Numbered from the stretch's first letter, positions 1-7,185 are shown. The stretch: DNA of 9,924 nt from an uncultured Lachnospiraceae bacterium (GCA_910583965.1 CAJUAE010000115.1:1-9924); one strand, 5' to 3'. Notes: a model not told the origin generated them from the letters alone. A program made the numbers and translations.

Positions 1-10
1 CGGAGCAATC

Positions 11-60
11 CGTGGTATCATAGGGGGCAAAATACCTTTTGACCCCAACATCTTACCATG
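11..60. repeat. Long imperfect inverted repeat (structured intergenic element)
   Basis: An inner stem pairs GGGG (23-26) with CCCC (43-46) and CAAAA (28-32) with TTTTG (37-41), around a G/A mismatch and a TACC loop. An outer stem pairs CGTGGTA (11-17) with TACCATG (54-60), including one G-T pair, across an asymmetric internal loop. No T run follows, so it is not an ordinary intrinsic terminator. It may be the end of an upstream transcript, a structured RNA, or one copy of a dispersed intergenic repeat. The inner palindrome looks familiar from Lachnospiraceae intergenic regions, but that is unverified recollection. No second copy occurs in the window. Confidence 0.5.
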
Positions 61-128
61 AAGTATTTCTGTAATCTATAAAATAATGAAAAGGGACTGC
101 AATCAAATAAAAAAGCCAAACAGCAAGG

Positions 129-157
129 GAATAGTAATCGAATAAAAGACATAGAAT
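129..157 (+). promoter_or_regulatory. Candidate sigma-E-type promoter for yqfC-yqfD
   Basis: GAATAGT (129-135), a 14-nt spacer, then CATAGAAT (150-157). The Bacillus sigma-E consensus is about KMATATT, 14-15 nt, CATACAHT, so the match is 6 of 7 and 7 of 8 with the right spacing. The start point would fall near 163-166, giving a leader of roughly 30 nt before the yqfC ATG. In B. subtilis, yqfC and yqfD belong to the mother-cell sigma-E regulon, so position and type agree. The call rests on a by-eye match only. Confidence 0.6.
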
Positions 158-186
158 GAAGTATAGAAAACCTATACTTCATTTTT
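155..186 (+). terminator. Perfect 12-bp hairpin with short T run, overlapping the yqfC promoter
   Basis: AATGAAGTATAG (155-166) is the exact reverse complement of CTATACTTCATT (172-183). The loop is AAAAC and TTT (184-186) follows. It resembles an intrinsic terminator for the gene upstream of the window, although the stem is AT-rich and the T run is short. A transcript starting at the proposed sigma-E site would begin inside the left arm and so could not form the full stem. The hairpin would then act only on read-through from upstream. Confidence 0.5.
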
Positions 187-196
187 GGGTGTTGAT

Positions 197-499
197 ATGA
201 ATAGACACGATATATTTAAACAGGATATTATGAGTGCAGGAGAGCGTTTTGCAGATGCTTTTTCACTGCCTAAGGATATGGTGGTGAATGCTACACTGCT
301 GCATATGGTGGGGGCATCAGAACTTTTTGTAGAAAATTTTAAAGGCATTATTTCCTACACTTGTCATGAAGTTTTAATAAAAGGAAATCATATGAAATAT
401 TGTGTCTGTGGAGATTGTCTTACAATTGAGCATTACTCGAATGAGGACATGAAGATATCAGGACAAATTAAGGAGATAAAGGTGATAAGGGAAACTTGA
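197..499 (+). CDS. yqfC: Sporulation protein YqfC
   Basis: A small soluble protein of 100 aa, close to the roughly 93 aa of B. subtilis YqfC. The family pattern is visible: an N-terminal helix ending in LPKDMVV, then a hydrophobic core (LLHMVGASELFVENFKG) and a short beta-rich C-terminus ending in a G-x-I-x-x-I-x-V-I pattern. No signal peptide or membrane segment is seen. The biochemical role is unknown; in Bacillus it is a sigma-E-controlled mother-cell gene always paired with yqfD, which follows here after 1 nt. ATG 197 is preferred, with a weak GGGTG 5-9 nt upstream, over an in-frame TTG at 185, because known members start near this residue and the TTG lies in the hairpin's T run. The upstream promoter fits sigma-E control. 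Family assignment is from recognition of the pattern and the synteny. Confidence 0.85.
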   Translation: MNRHDIFKQDIMSAGERFADAFSLPKDMVVNATLLHMVGASELFVENFKGIISYTCHEVLIKGNHMKYCVCGDCLTIEHYSNEDMKISGQIKEIKVIRET

Positions 500-500
500 G

Positions 501-1763
501 GTGGGACTCTTGCAAAATAGATGGATACGCTTTGTCAGAGGATTTCTGGTTATCAGAATTAATGGCGACTACATGGAACGTTTCTTTAATATGTGCAGAA
601 TGCATGGCATTGACTTGTGGGAGATAAAAAAAGAACAGGATATCTGCATGTGTGAAGCATATGCCACAGATTTTCTGAAAATGCCACCTCTGTTAAAAAA
701 GACAGGTACAAAAGCGCACGTAGTCAAAAAGAAGGGACTGCCGTTTTACTTTCCTTTTATTAAAAAAAGGATTATTTTTTTTGCGGGCGTTCTATTGTGC
801 CTTATTATGTTGAATTATGTGACAAAATATGTCTGGGCGATTGAGTATGTTGGTAATTTGCAGGTGAGTGACGACGAATTATCGGATTTTTTGGAACAGG
901 AATCCATTCATTATGGAATGAAAAAAAACAGTATTAATTGTGAGGAGAAGGAAAAAAAGCTGCGGGAGACCTTTCAGAATGTTACATGGACTTCCATTTA
1001 TTTTGAGGGAACAAAACTATATATCGAAGTCAAAGAGAATGAGAAATCGGAACCCGTTCAGTTTGAGACAAAAGGGACAGATATTATAGCCAATGAAGCA
1101 GGTACAATTACGTCGATTGTCACCAGAAATGGGGTGCCGCGCGTGAAAGCAGGGGACACAGTTGAAAAAGGACAGGTGCTTGTATCGGGCGGTGTGCCTG
1201 TTTATGACGAGAGTCAGAGTGTTATTGATTATCAAATTTATGATGCAGATGCGGATATTTTTATTAGAACACCAATTGAGTACACAAGTTCGATTAACAG
1301 TGGCTATCCAGTTATGATCTACACAGGGAATCGGGTGAATACTGGTTTTGCCCAGATTGGCAAGTATTATATTGATGGATTAACTCTGTGGGATTTTGCT
1401 GGAAAATATCTCTCTCCGAAAAAAGATGAAACATTATATGAGATTGCCACAGAAAAACATCAGGTGGTTTTATTGGATAATATCTATCTTCCGGTCTATT
1501 ATGGCAAAATAGACAGAAAAGAGTATTATATAAAGTATTTTACATATACAGATGAGGAGATGCAAAGTAAATTATCTGAAAATTTTGAAAAATTTATTTT
1601 AGGTTTACAGGAAAAAGGGGTACAAATTGTTGAAAAAGATGTTAAAATGGAAAGGAATAGTATTGGAATGGAATTAAATGGAAGTTTACTGGTTGTAAAG
1701 CAGACAGGGGAGACAGTGGAGATACCAGGAAACACCATTCAGGAAGATGAGACAAAGGAGTAA
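501..1763 (+). CDS. yqfD: Sporulation protein YqfD
   Basis: A membrane-anchored sporulation protein of about 420 aa (398 aa or so in Bacillus). Counting from the alternative TTG at 510, it has a cytoplasmic N-terminal domain (1-85, opening MQNRWIRFVRGF and containing MERFFNMC). A single transmembrane helix spans about 87-106. A large outer domain starts VWAIEYVGN and looks like a POTRA-type fold, followed by a beta-rich part with VEKGQVLVSGG. The exact function is not known. The start is uncertain. GTG 501 has AGGGA 8 nt upstream. TTG 510 has GAGGTG (498-503) 6 nt upstream and gives an N-terminus resembling Bacillus YqfD. It follows the yqfC stop by 1 nt, so translation is probably coupled, and it should share the sigma-E-like promoter. 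The family is secure; the start is not. Confidence 0.88.
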   Translation: MGLLQNRWIRFVRGFLVIRINGDYMERFFNMCRMHGIDLWEIKKEQDICMCEAYATDFLKMPPLLKKTGTKAHVVKKKGLPFYFPFIKKRIIFFAGVLLCLIMLNYVTKYVWAIEYVGNLQVSDDELSDFLEQESIHYGMKKNSINCEEKEKKLRETFQNVTWTSIYFEGTKLYIEVKENEKSEPVQFETKGTDIIANEAGTITSIVTRNGVPRVKAGDTVEKGQVLVSGGVPVYDESQSVIDYQIYDADADIFIRTPIEYTSSINSGYPVMIYTGNRVNTGFAQIGKYYIDGLTLWDFAGKYLSPKKDETLYEIATEKHQVVLLDNIYLPVYYGKIDRKEYYIKYFTYTDEEMQSKLSENFEKFILGLQEKGVQIVEKDVKMERNSIGMELNGSLLVVKQTGETVEIPGNTIQEDETKE

Positions 1764-1770
1764 GATTACT

Positions 1771-2802
1771 GTGGCGGAATTTCGGATTGGAATGCAGATT
1801 GAGGCAGAACATATGCAAAATCTTTTTGGCAATCAAGATGCATATATAAAACAGATTGAACAAGACTTAAATGTAGTTATAACAGACCGCAATGGAGAGG
1901 TCCGAATCAGCGGGGAACAAGCGGCGGTAAATAAGGCAGCGAAGCTAGTGCGTGAACTTGTTGAACTCTCTAAACGAGGAAATAGGATACAAGAGCAAAA
2001 TGTGTCTTATGCGTTGGAACTATCGCATGAAGGCGACGAGGGAGCGCTTCTTGAGATAGATTCGGAGTGTATTTGTCACACAATATCAGGAAAGCCTATC
2101 AAACCAAAAACATTAGGACAGAAAAAGTATATCGATGCAATTAAGGATAAGATGATTGTCTTTGGACTGGGGCCAGCAGGTACAGGCAAGACTTATCTGG
2201 CAATGGCGATGGCAATTACAGCGTTTAAAAATCATGAAGTGGAGCGTATTATATTGACCCGTCCCGCGATAGAGGCAGGAGAAAAGCTTGGATTTTTGCC
2301 TGGGGATTTGCAGAGCAAAGTAGACCCATATTTAAGACCTTTATACGATGCACTTTATCAGATTATGGGAGTGGACAGTTTTCAGAAAAACATGGAAAAA
2401 GGATTGATTGAGGTTGCGCCGCTTGCCTATATGCGTGGGCGGACGCTCGATAATGCCTATATTATATTAGATGAGGCACAGAATACGACCCCTGCACAGA
2501 TGAAGATGTTTTTGACGCGTATTGGATTTGGCTCTAAAGTTATTGTGACTGGGGATGCTTCGCAAAAAGACTTGGCGGTTGGTGCACAGTCTGGTTTGGA
2601 TGTGGCGGAGAAGGTACTTGCAAAAATCAGTGATATCGCTTTTATTAAAATGACAAGCCGCGATGTTGTGCGGCACCCTCTTGTACAGAAGATTGTGAAA
2701 GCATATGAAGATTATGAAAGTAGACTTAACAGCAATCAAAACAAGACAGTTCACAAAGACGAATCACGAATCAGAAGGGGTGGAAAACCATTTCGCAAAT
2801 AA
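1771..2802 (+). CDS. phoH: PhoH family protein (KH domain plus P-loop ATPase)
   Basis: A cytoplasmic PhoH-like (YlaK/PhoL-type) ATPase thought to act in RNA metabolism; no substrate is proven. From GTG 1771 it is 343 aa. Residues about 5-70 form a KH-type RNA-binding domain (AEHMQNLFG, then LNVVITDRNGEVRISG). The ATPase domain carries Walker A GPAGTGKT (134-141), Walker B with D234-E235 in IILDEAQN, and TGDASQ (260-265). The C-terminus is short and basic. GTG 1771 is chosen because AAAGGAG (1754-1760) sits 10 nt upstream and the family starts close to this residue. The in-frame ATG 1747 would add 8 residues and overlap yqfD, but its only AGGA is 2 nt away. The ribosome binding site lies in the last codons of yqfD, so coupling is likely. 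phoH next to ybeY is a widely conserved pairing. No internal housekeeping promoter was found. Confidence 0.93.
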   Translation: MAEFRIGMQIEAEHMQNLFGNQDAYIKQIEQDLNVVITDRNGEVRISGEQAAVNKAAKLVRELVELSKRGNRIQEQNVSYALELSHEGDEGALLEIDSECICHTISGKPIKPKTLGQKKYIDAIKDKMIVFGLGPAGTGKTYLAMAMAITAFKNHEVERIILTRPAIEAGEKLGFLPGDLQSKVDPYLRPLYDALYQIMGVDSFQKNMEKGLIEVAPLAYMRGRTLDNAYIILDEAQNTTPAQMKMFLTRIGFGSKVIVTGDASQKDLAVGAQSGLDVAEKVLAKISDIAFIKMTSRDVVRHPLVQKIVKAYEDYESRLNSNQNKTVHKDESRIRRGGKPFRK

Positions 2803-2829
2803 CAAATAATACAGGAGATAAAGGATACT

Positions 2830-3333
2830 ATGACTTTTTACGTAGAGAGTGAGACAGATAAAACACTTCCTTTTGATGTGGAGGAAGTGGCAGATAAGGT
2901 GATTATAGAAACATTGGATTCGGAGAATTGTCCTTATGAGGTGTCAGTAAATGTGCTTCTGACGGATAATGAGGGGATTCATGCAATGAACCATCAGTAT
3001 CGGGGAATTGACCGCCCAACAGATGTATTGTCTTTTCCCAATGTGGATTATGAGAATCCGGCTGATTTTACGGGTATTGAGGATACCATAGAGGATTATT
3101 TTGACCCTGAGAATGGTGAGTTGTGTCTTGGTGATATTGTAATTTCTGTTGAGAAGGTGTATGAGCAGTCCGAGGAGTATGGGCATTCTTTGATGCGGGA
3201 ATATGCTTTTTTGATTGCGCATAGTATGCTTCATCTTTTGGGATATGACCATATGGCGCCTGAGGAGGCGACGGTGATGGAACAGAAACAGGAGGAAATC
3301 CTGAACAGACTGGGAATAACGAGGAAAGAGTAG
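2830..3333 (+). CDS. ybeY: Endoribonuclease YbeY (rRNA maturation factor)
   Basis: A metal-dependent single-strand endoribonuclease needed for 16S rRNA 3'-end maturation and 70S ribosome quality control in the bacteria studied. At 167 aa it is of normal length. The zinc-binding HxxxHxxxxxH motif is intact: H131, H135, H141 in HSMLHLLGYDH. The upstream conserved block YRGIDRPTDVLSFP (57-70) and LGDIVIS (100-106) are present. Between them lies an acidic stretch of about 29 residues (71-99, rich in D and E), longer than in E. coli YbeY, whose role is unknown. Two Shine-Dalgarno candidates precede the ATG: AGGAG (12-nt spacer) and AAAGGA (4-nt spacer). It follows phoH by 27 nt and probably shares its transcript, as in many Firmicutes. 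Confidence 0.95.
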   Translation: MTFYVESETDKTLPFDVEEVADKVIIETLDSENCPYEVSVNVLLTDNEGIHAMNHQYRGIDRPTDVLSFPNVDYENPADFTGIEDTIEDYFDPENGELCLGDIVISVEKVYEQSEEYGHSLMREYAFLIAHSMLHLLGYDHMAPEEATVMEQKQEEILNRLGITRKE

Positions 3334-3356
3334 TTTGGGCTGAGGAGAACAGTTAA

Positions 3357-4988
3357 ATGAAGAAAAAGAAGTCTAATTTCATTGTTCAGGGTGGAATTCT
3401 TGCAATGGCGGGAATCCTTTCCAGAATTATAGGGATAGCACGACGTTTCCCCATGCAACATATTATTGGTGATAAGGGAAATGGTTATTATTCTGTAGCG
3501 TATGAGATTTATTCTATTATGCTAATCATATCTTGTTATAGTCTTCCACTTGCAGTGTCTAAAGTGGTGTCTTCCAAGATGAGTAAGCGACAGTACAAAA
3601 GTGCGGAGCGCGCATTTCAGTGCGCTATGTTTTTTGCTGTGGCAGCAGGGGGAATCACATTTCTGGTCTGCGAGTTTTTAGGAGATTTTTTTGCAGCGGA
3701 TGTGATGGAAGAACCAATGAGTGCGATGGCGCTAAAGGTGCTTGGTCCAGCGCTGTTGTTAGTATCTGTGATGGGGGTCTTTCGAGGTTATTTTCAAGGG
3801 CTAGGGACAATGATGCCAACAGCGGTTTCACAGGTGCTCGAACAGATTTTTGTGCTGATTGGAAGTATTGTTGGGGCTTCTGTGCTTTATAATTATGGAG
3901 ATAAAGTTGGGGCACTGCTGCACAACAAAGATTATGCTCCAGCATATGGTGCGGCAGGAGCATCAATCGGTCCTGTGATTGGCGCAGTGATTGGACTACT
4001 GTTTCTTATCTTTGTATTTGCGGCATACAAAAAAGGTGCAAAAAAACATGCGCATAATACAGGAGGAAAAGTAGATAGCTATCCGCAGATTTTGAGTATG
4101 ATTTTATTGACAATTTTTCCAGTGCTTCTAAGTACAACTGTCTATAATATTAGCGGTGTAATTGATATTAAAATCTTTGGAAGTGTGATGATAGAAAAAG
4201 GATTTGGAAATGTTAGAACTGATATTTGGGGAGTATATTCGGGAAAATATAAATTGTTAGTAAATGTTCCAATTGCGCTTGCCAATGCAATGTGTTCCTC
4301 GATTGTGCCAATGTTGACACAATTGATGGTGCGGGAAGAATATGGTCGTGCCAAAGAAAAAGTTGGACAAGCAATGCGTTTTACAATGATTGTCGCTATT
4401 CCAAGTGCAGTGGGACTTTCTGTGCTTGCCAAGCCAATTGTTTCTATGCTGTTTAAAGGAGAGGTTGATATGGCAGTCGATATGCTCCATATCGGTTCGA
4501 TATCCGTTGTATTCTATACAATGTCTACACTTACCAATGGTGTGCTCCAAGGAATTAATAAAATGAAGATTCCTGTGTGCAACGCGGCAATCTCACTTGT
4601 TATTCATATTGCGATTCTATATGCAATGCTTCAAATGGATATGGGAATCAATGCAGTGGTGTATGCGTACATTTTGTTTGCGGTGGTAGTCTCTGTACTA
4701 AATGCAATTGCAATCCGCAAATATCTGCGTTACAAGCAGGAATTAGTGCGTACTTTTATCGTTCCAGCGATTGCGTCTGCAGTGATGGGGATTGTAATTG
4801 GACTCTTAAATCTACTGCTTGCGAAATCAGCAGGTAATGTAATCACAGTGTTTGTAGGCATTGGAGTTGGTGCGACAGTGTATTTTGCAATATTAATACT
4901 ATTAAAGGGTATTAATGAGCGTGACTTGAGAAGTATGCCAGGAGGTAGGACAATTTTAATGATTGCAAAGAAATTACGCTTGATGTAA
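3357..4988 (+). CDS. SpoVB/YtgP-type MOP-superfamily flippase (MurJ-like)
   Basis: A polytopic membrane protein of 543 aa with about 14 hydrophobic segments, the usual size for the SpoVB/YtgP branch of the MVF/PST (MOP) flippases. The N-terminus KKKKSNFIVQGGILAMAGIL and RGYFQGLGTMMPTAVSQVLEQ (from residue 143) are hallmarks of this branch. A charged cytoplasmic loop (KKGAKKHAHNTGGK) lies near the middle. B. subtilis YtgP (MurJ) flips the peptidoglycan precursor lipid II, and SpoVB is required for spore cortex synthesis. Sequence alone does not say which of these this protein is, so no symbol is given. The sporulation neighbours make a cortex role possible. GAGGAG (3342-3347) lies 9 nt before ATG 3357, and the gap to ybeY is 23 nt, so co-transcription is likely. 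No frameshift or internal stop was seen. Confidence 0.88.
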   Translation: MKKKKSNFIVQGGILAMAGILSRIIGIARRFPMQHIIGDKGNGYYSVAYEIYSIMLIISCYSLPLAVSKVVSSKMSKRQYKSAERAFQCAMFFAVAAGGITFLVCEFLGDFFAADVMEEPMSAMALKVLGPALLLVSVMGVFRGYFQGLGTMMPTAVSQVLEQIFVLIGSIVGASVLYNYGDKVGALLHNKDYAPAYGAAGASIGPVIGAVIGLLFLIFVFAAYKKGAKKHAHNTGGKVDSYPQILSMILLTIFPVLLSTTVYNISGVIDIKIFGSVMIEKGFGNVRTDIWGVYSGKYKLLVNVPIALANAMCSSIVPMLTQLMVREEYGRAKEKVGQAMRFTMIVAIPSAVGLSVLAKPIVSMLFKGEVDMAVDMLHIGSISVVFYTMSTLTNGVLQGINKMKIPVCNAAISLVIHIAILYAMLQMDMGINAVVYAYILFAVVVSVLNAIAIRKYLRYKQELVRTFIVPAIASAVMGIVIGLLNLLLAKSAGNVITVFVGIGVGATVYFAILILLKGINERDLRSMPGGRTILMIAKKLRLM

Positions 4989-4993
4989 TTCTA

Positions 4994-5023
4994 TGAATAA
5001 AAAGCAAAAATAAGCTGATACTA
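4994..5023 (+). promoter_or_regulatory. Candidate sigma-G-type (forespore) promoter for the bofC-like gene
   Basis: TGAATA (4994-4999), a 17-nt spacer, then GATACTA (5017-5023). The sigma-G consensus is about GNATA with 17-18 nt to CATNNTA, so only the first base of the -10 deviates. The start point would lie near 5030, about 35 nt before the ATG. B. subtilis bofC is transcribed in the forespore mainly by sigma-G, which agrees with the gene downstream. The same bases also fit a weaker sigma-E pattern (GAATAAA, 15 nt, GATACTAT). The match was made by eye. Confidence 0.5.
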
Positions 5024-5066
5024 TATCAAAGACGCCAAAGTGTTAAGTTTCACGAGGAGGCTCATG

Positions 5067-5720
5067 ATGGAAAAGAGATATAAGATTGGCTTATTTTTTG
5101 TATTATTGCTGATTTCAGTATTGGTGGTTATTTTGTTGTATCGAAGAAATAATATAGATAGATTCTCAAAAGAGAGAAATTTTGCGGAGCAGCAACGCCT
5201 GAATATTGATGATTTGTCCAAGATAGATCAACAGTCTAAGACGGCAGAGGAGATTTATCAAGTTCAGAAAATGAATGTTCAGACGACTGTTGATACAGTT
5301 TGTATTTATGAAAATATTGATAAAAAAGATGGTTCAGTTTTTATGGAAGAAGAAAAAATTCCCATAAAGTATATTGGCTTAAATCGTGAGGAACTCGAAA
5401 CAATGCTTGCACAGGACAGTTTGGCACCTACTCTTGAGGAAAAGCAGAAGGGGTTTAAATCACAGCATTTAGAATTGTTCTCAGCGGATAAGATTAAGGT
5501 ACTTCGTATTTATGATACAACGCAGGGAGAGTTTGGATTTTATATTATGGAAGTAGAAGGTGAGGTCTGTGTGTTTGAATATGATAAAAAAACACTTTAC
5601 TTTAAGACAGGATTACACCCAGAAAGTCTTCCAGCAGAGGTACGATACGAGTTGCAAGAGGGAAAGTTTATGGATAATGAACTGCAAGTGTATCATTTTA
5701 TTGAATCTTATAGTAGTTAG
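5067..5720 (+). CDS. Single-pass membrane protein with BofC-like domains
   Basis: A 217-aa protein with one N-terminal membrane helix (about 7-25, flanked by KRYK and RR) and a body that should face outward. Residues about 97-148 (IPIKYIGLNREELETML, then ELFSADKIKVLR) match the YIGLTREEL...SFSSDKVVLR pattern I recall from clostridial BofC-domain proteins. Residues about 155-217 (FYIMEVEGEVCVFE, then TGLHPESLPAEVRYELQEG, ending HFIESYSS) resemble the BofC C-terminal domain. In B. subtilis, BofC sits between the spore membranes and restrains SpoIVB in the sigma-K checkpoint; whether that holds in clostridia is unknown. ATG 5067 is chosen because GAGGAGG (5054-5060) is 6 nt upstream; ATG 5064 leaves 3 nt, and an in-frame GTG lies at 5040. 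The sigma-G-like promoter and the sporulation neighbours support the call. Identity rests on recalled patterns, not a search. Confidence 0.65.
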   Translation: MEKRYKIGLFFVLLLISVLVVILLYRRNNIDRFSKERNFAEQQRLNIDDLSKIDQQSKTAEEIYQVQKMNVQTTVDTVCIYENIDKKDGSVFMEEEKIPIKYIGLNREELETMLAQDSLAPTLEEKQKGFKSQHLELFSADKIKVLRIYDTTQGEFGFYIMEVEGEVCVFEYDKKTLYFKTGLHPESLPAEVRYELQEGKFMDNELQVYHFIESYSS

Positions 5721-5811
5721 GAACTATCTTTTCTATGAATAAATATTAAATACAGCATTCTTGTTATAAGGTGTTTTGGAGCAGTTTCTTCGTTTTGAAA
5801 ATGGAGGATAT

Positions 5812-7185
5812 ATGGAGAATAAGGTGGTTGTGATAGGCGGTGGGGCAAGCGGTCTTGCTGCTGCAATAGCTGCGGCGGAAAATGGTGCTGTGGTCACAAT
5901 AATTGAGCATAAAGATAGAGTGGGAAAAAAGATATTGATGACAGGGAATGGCAAGTGTAATCTTACAAATATGAAGGCAGTACACAACAAGTATTATAGT
6001 AGTGACGCAATTTCTTTAAAACAGATTTATAATACACTTGTCAGATTTGATGCGATTCAGACAAGAGATTTTTTTCAACGTCTTGGATTATATACAAAAG
6101 AGAAAAAAGATGGCGGTGTATATCCCGTTTCGGAACAAGCATCTATTGTGCTGGATGTGTTGCGAAGCGCATGTGATCGACTTGGTGTGACAATACGAAC
6201 GAATTGTGATGTGATTTCTATTAAACTAAGAAAGAAGGGGGGAATGGTTTGTGTAACACAGCATGAACATATTACACAAGAGCCATTAAAAAAGAAAAAA
6301 TTGTCTGCAAAAAATTCTGAACATCTTTATAGCGGAAAGGAAGAACAGATTTTTTATGATAAATTGATTTTAGCCACAGGGGGAAAAGCAGCCTCTGTCT
6401 CCGGTTCTGATGGTTCTGGATATCTGCTTGCAAAGCATTTGGGACACAGTATTATAGAACCACTTCCAGCGTTGGTACAATTAAAGTGCAAGGAACCCTT
6501 TTTTAAAGCGTTATCAGGGGTTCGGGCACAAGGAAAGATTCGGCTGTTAATTGATGGCGTGGAAACTGCTGTCGAGGAAGGAGAACTACAATTGACGGAT
6601 TATGGGATATCAGGGATTCCTGTTTTTCAGATTAGCAGATTGGCGTCCAGAGCACTTTATGACGGAAAATATTGTGAGGCATCATTGGATTTTATTTCTT
6701 ATATTTGGGGTGAGGACAAAAAGAATAATTATTTGGAAGCATTGAAAAGGAATGCTATGAAACATTTTGGGGATAAGACTGTCGAGGAGTTTCTGTCGGG
6801 ACTGGTACATAAAAAGATTATTGGAGTTGTCTGTAAGCAAAAAGGGATTGCATCAGGTATGACAGTCAATGAGGCAGGAACTGAACGTTTATGGAATTGT
6901 ATAAAGATGCTTGCGGATTTTAGGGTGCAAATTATAGCGCCAAATTCGTTTGAGAATGCGCAGGTTTGTTGTGGTGGAGTTCCTTTGATGGAAGTTGATA
7001 AAAATTTTGCATCGCGAAAAAGTCAAGGGGTATATATTGTTGGGGAGTTGTTGGATTGTGATGGTATCTGTGGCGGTTATAATTTGCAGTGGGCATGGGC
7101 AACTGGAATAATTGCCGGGACAGATGCTGCGCAGAGGGATTCTATAATGATTGAGAATAGGATAAAAGAAAATGAAACATATTGA
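5812..7185 (+). CDS. HI0933/BaiN-family FAD-dependent oxidoreductase
   Basis: A flavoprotein of 457 aa in the HI0933-like family, often named aminoacetone oxidase family or NAD(P)/FAD-dependent oxidoreductase. The natural substrate is unknown. The N-terminal Rossmann motif is GGGASGLAAA (9-18). It is followed by the family signature GKKILMTGNGKCNLTN (38-53), ATGGKA (188-193) before a GSDGSG turn, and the C-terminal FAD-contact block GELLDCDGICGG (411-422). Residues about 144-178 form a hydrophilic, lysine-rich insert (LKKKKLSAKNSEH) in a region usually shorter in relatives. ATG 5812 has GGAGG (5803-5807) with a 4-nt spacer and gives the usual start just before the first strand. An in-frame TTG at 5776 would add 12 residues with no support. 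A cryptic role in bile-acid reduction (BaiN) has been reported for one relative and cannot be inferred here. Confidence 0.88.
   Translation: MENKVVVIGGGASGLAAAIAAAENGAVVTIIEHKDRVGKKILMTGNGKCNLTNMKAVHNKYYSSDAISLKQIYNTLVRFDAIQTRDFFQRLGLYTKEKKDGGVYPVSEQASIVLDVLRSACDRLGVTIRTNCDVISIKLRKKGGMVCVTQHEHITQEPLKKKKLSAKNSEHLYSGKEEQIFYDKLILATGGKAASVSGSDGSGYLLAKHLGHSIIEPLPALVQLKCKEPFFKALSGVRAQGKIRLLIDGVETAVEEGELQLTDYGISGIPVFQISRLASRALYDGKYCEASLDFISYIWGEDKKNNYLEALKRNAMKHFGDKTVEEFLSGLVHKKIIGVVCKQKGIASGMTVNEAGTERLWNCIKMLADFRVQIIAPNSFENAQVCCGGVPLMEVDKNFASRKSQGVYIVGELLDCDGICGGYNLQWAWATGIIAGTDAAQRDSIMIENRIKENETY

Noticed and set aside
2..61. An open frame on the + strand ending at the stop 59-61, possibly the tail of an upstream gene
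   Set aside because: Only 19 codons, no recognisable protein, and it coincides with the strong inverted repeat, which explains the sequence better.
3655..3966. Open frame of 103 codons on the minus strand inside the flippase gene, as an example of several antisense frames
   Set aside because: It lies wholly within a well-supported gene, has no ribosome binding site or recognisable domain, and its composition follows the opposite-strand codons.
5736..5762. Second TGAATA with CATTCTT as a sporulation promoter for the first flavoprotein gene
   Set aside because: Spacing is 14 nt, wrong for sigma-G, and the -10 does not fit sigma-E.
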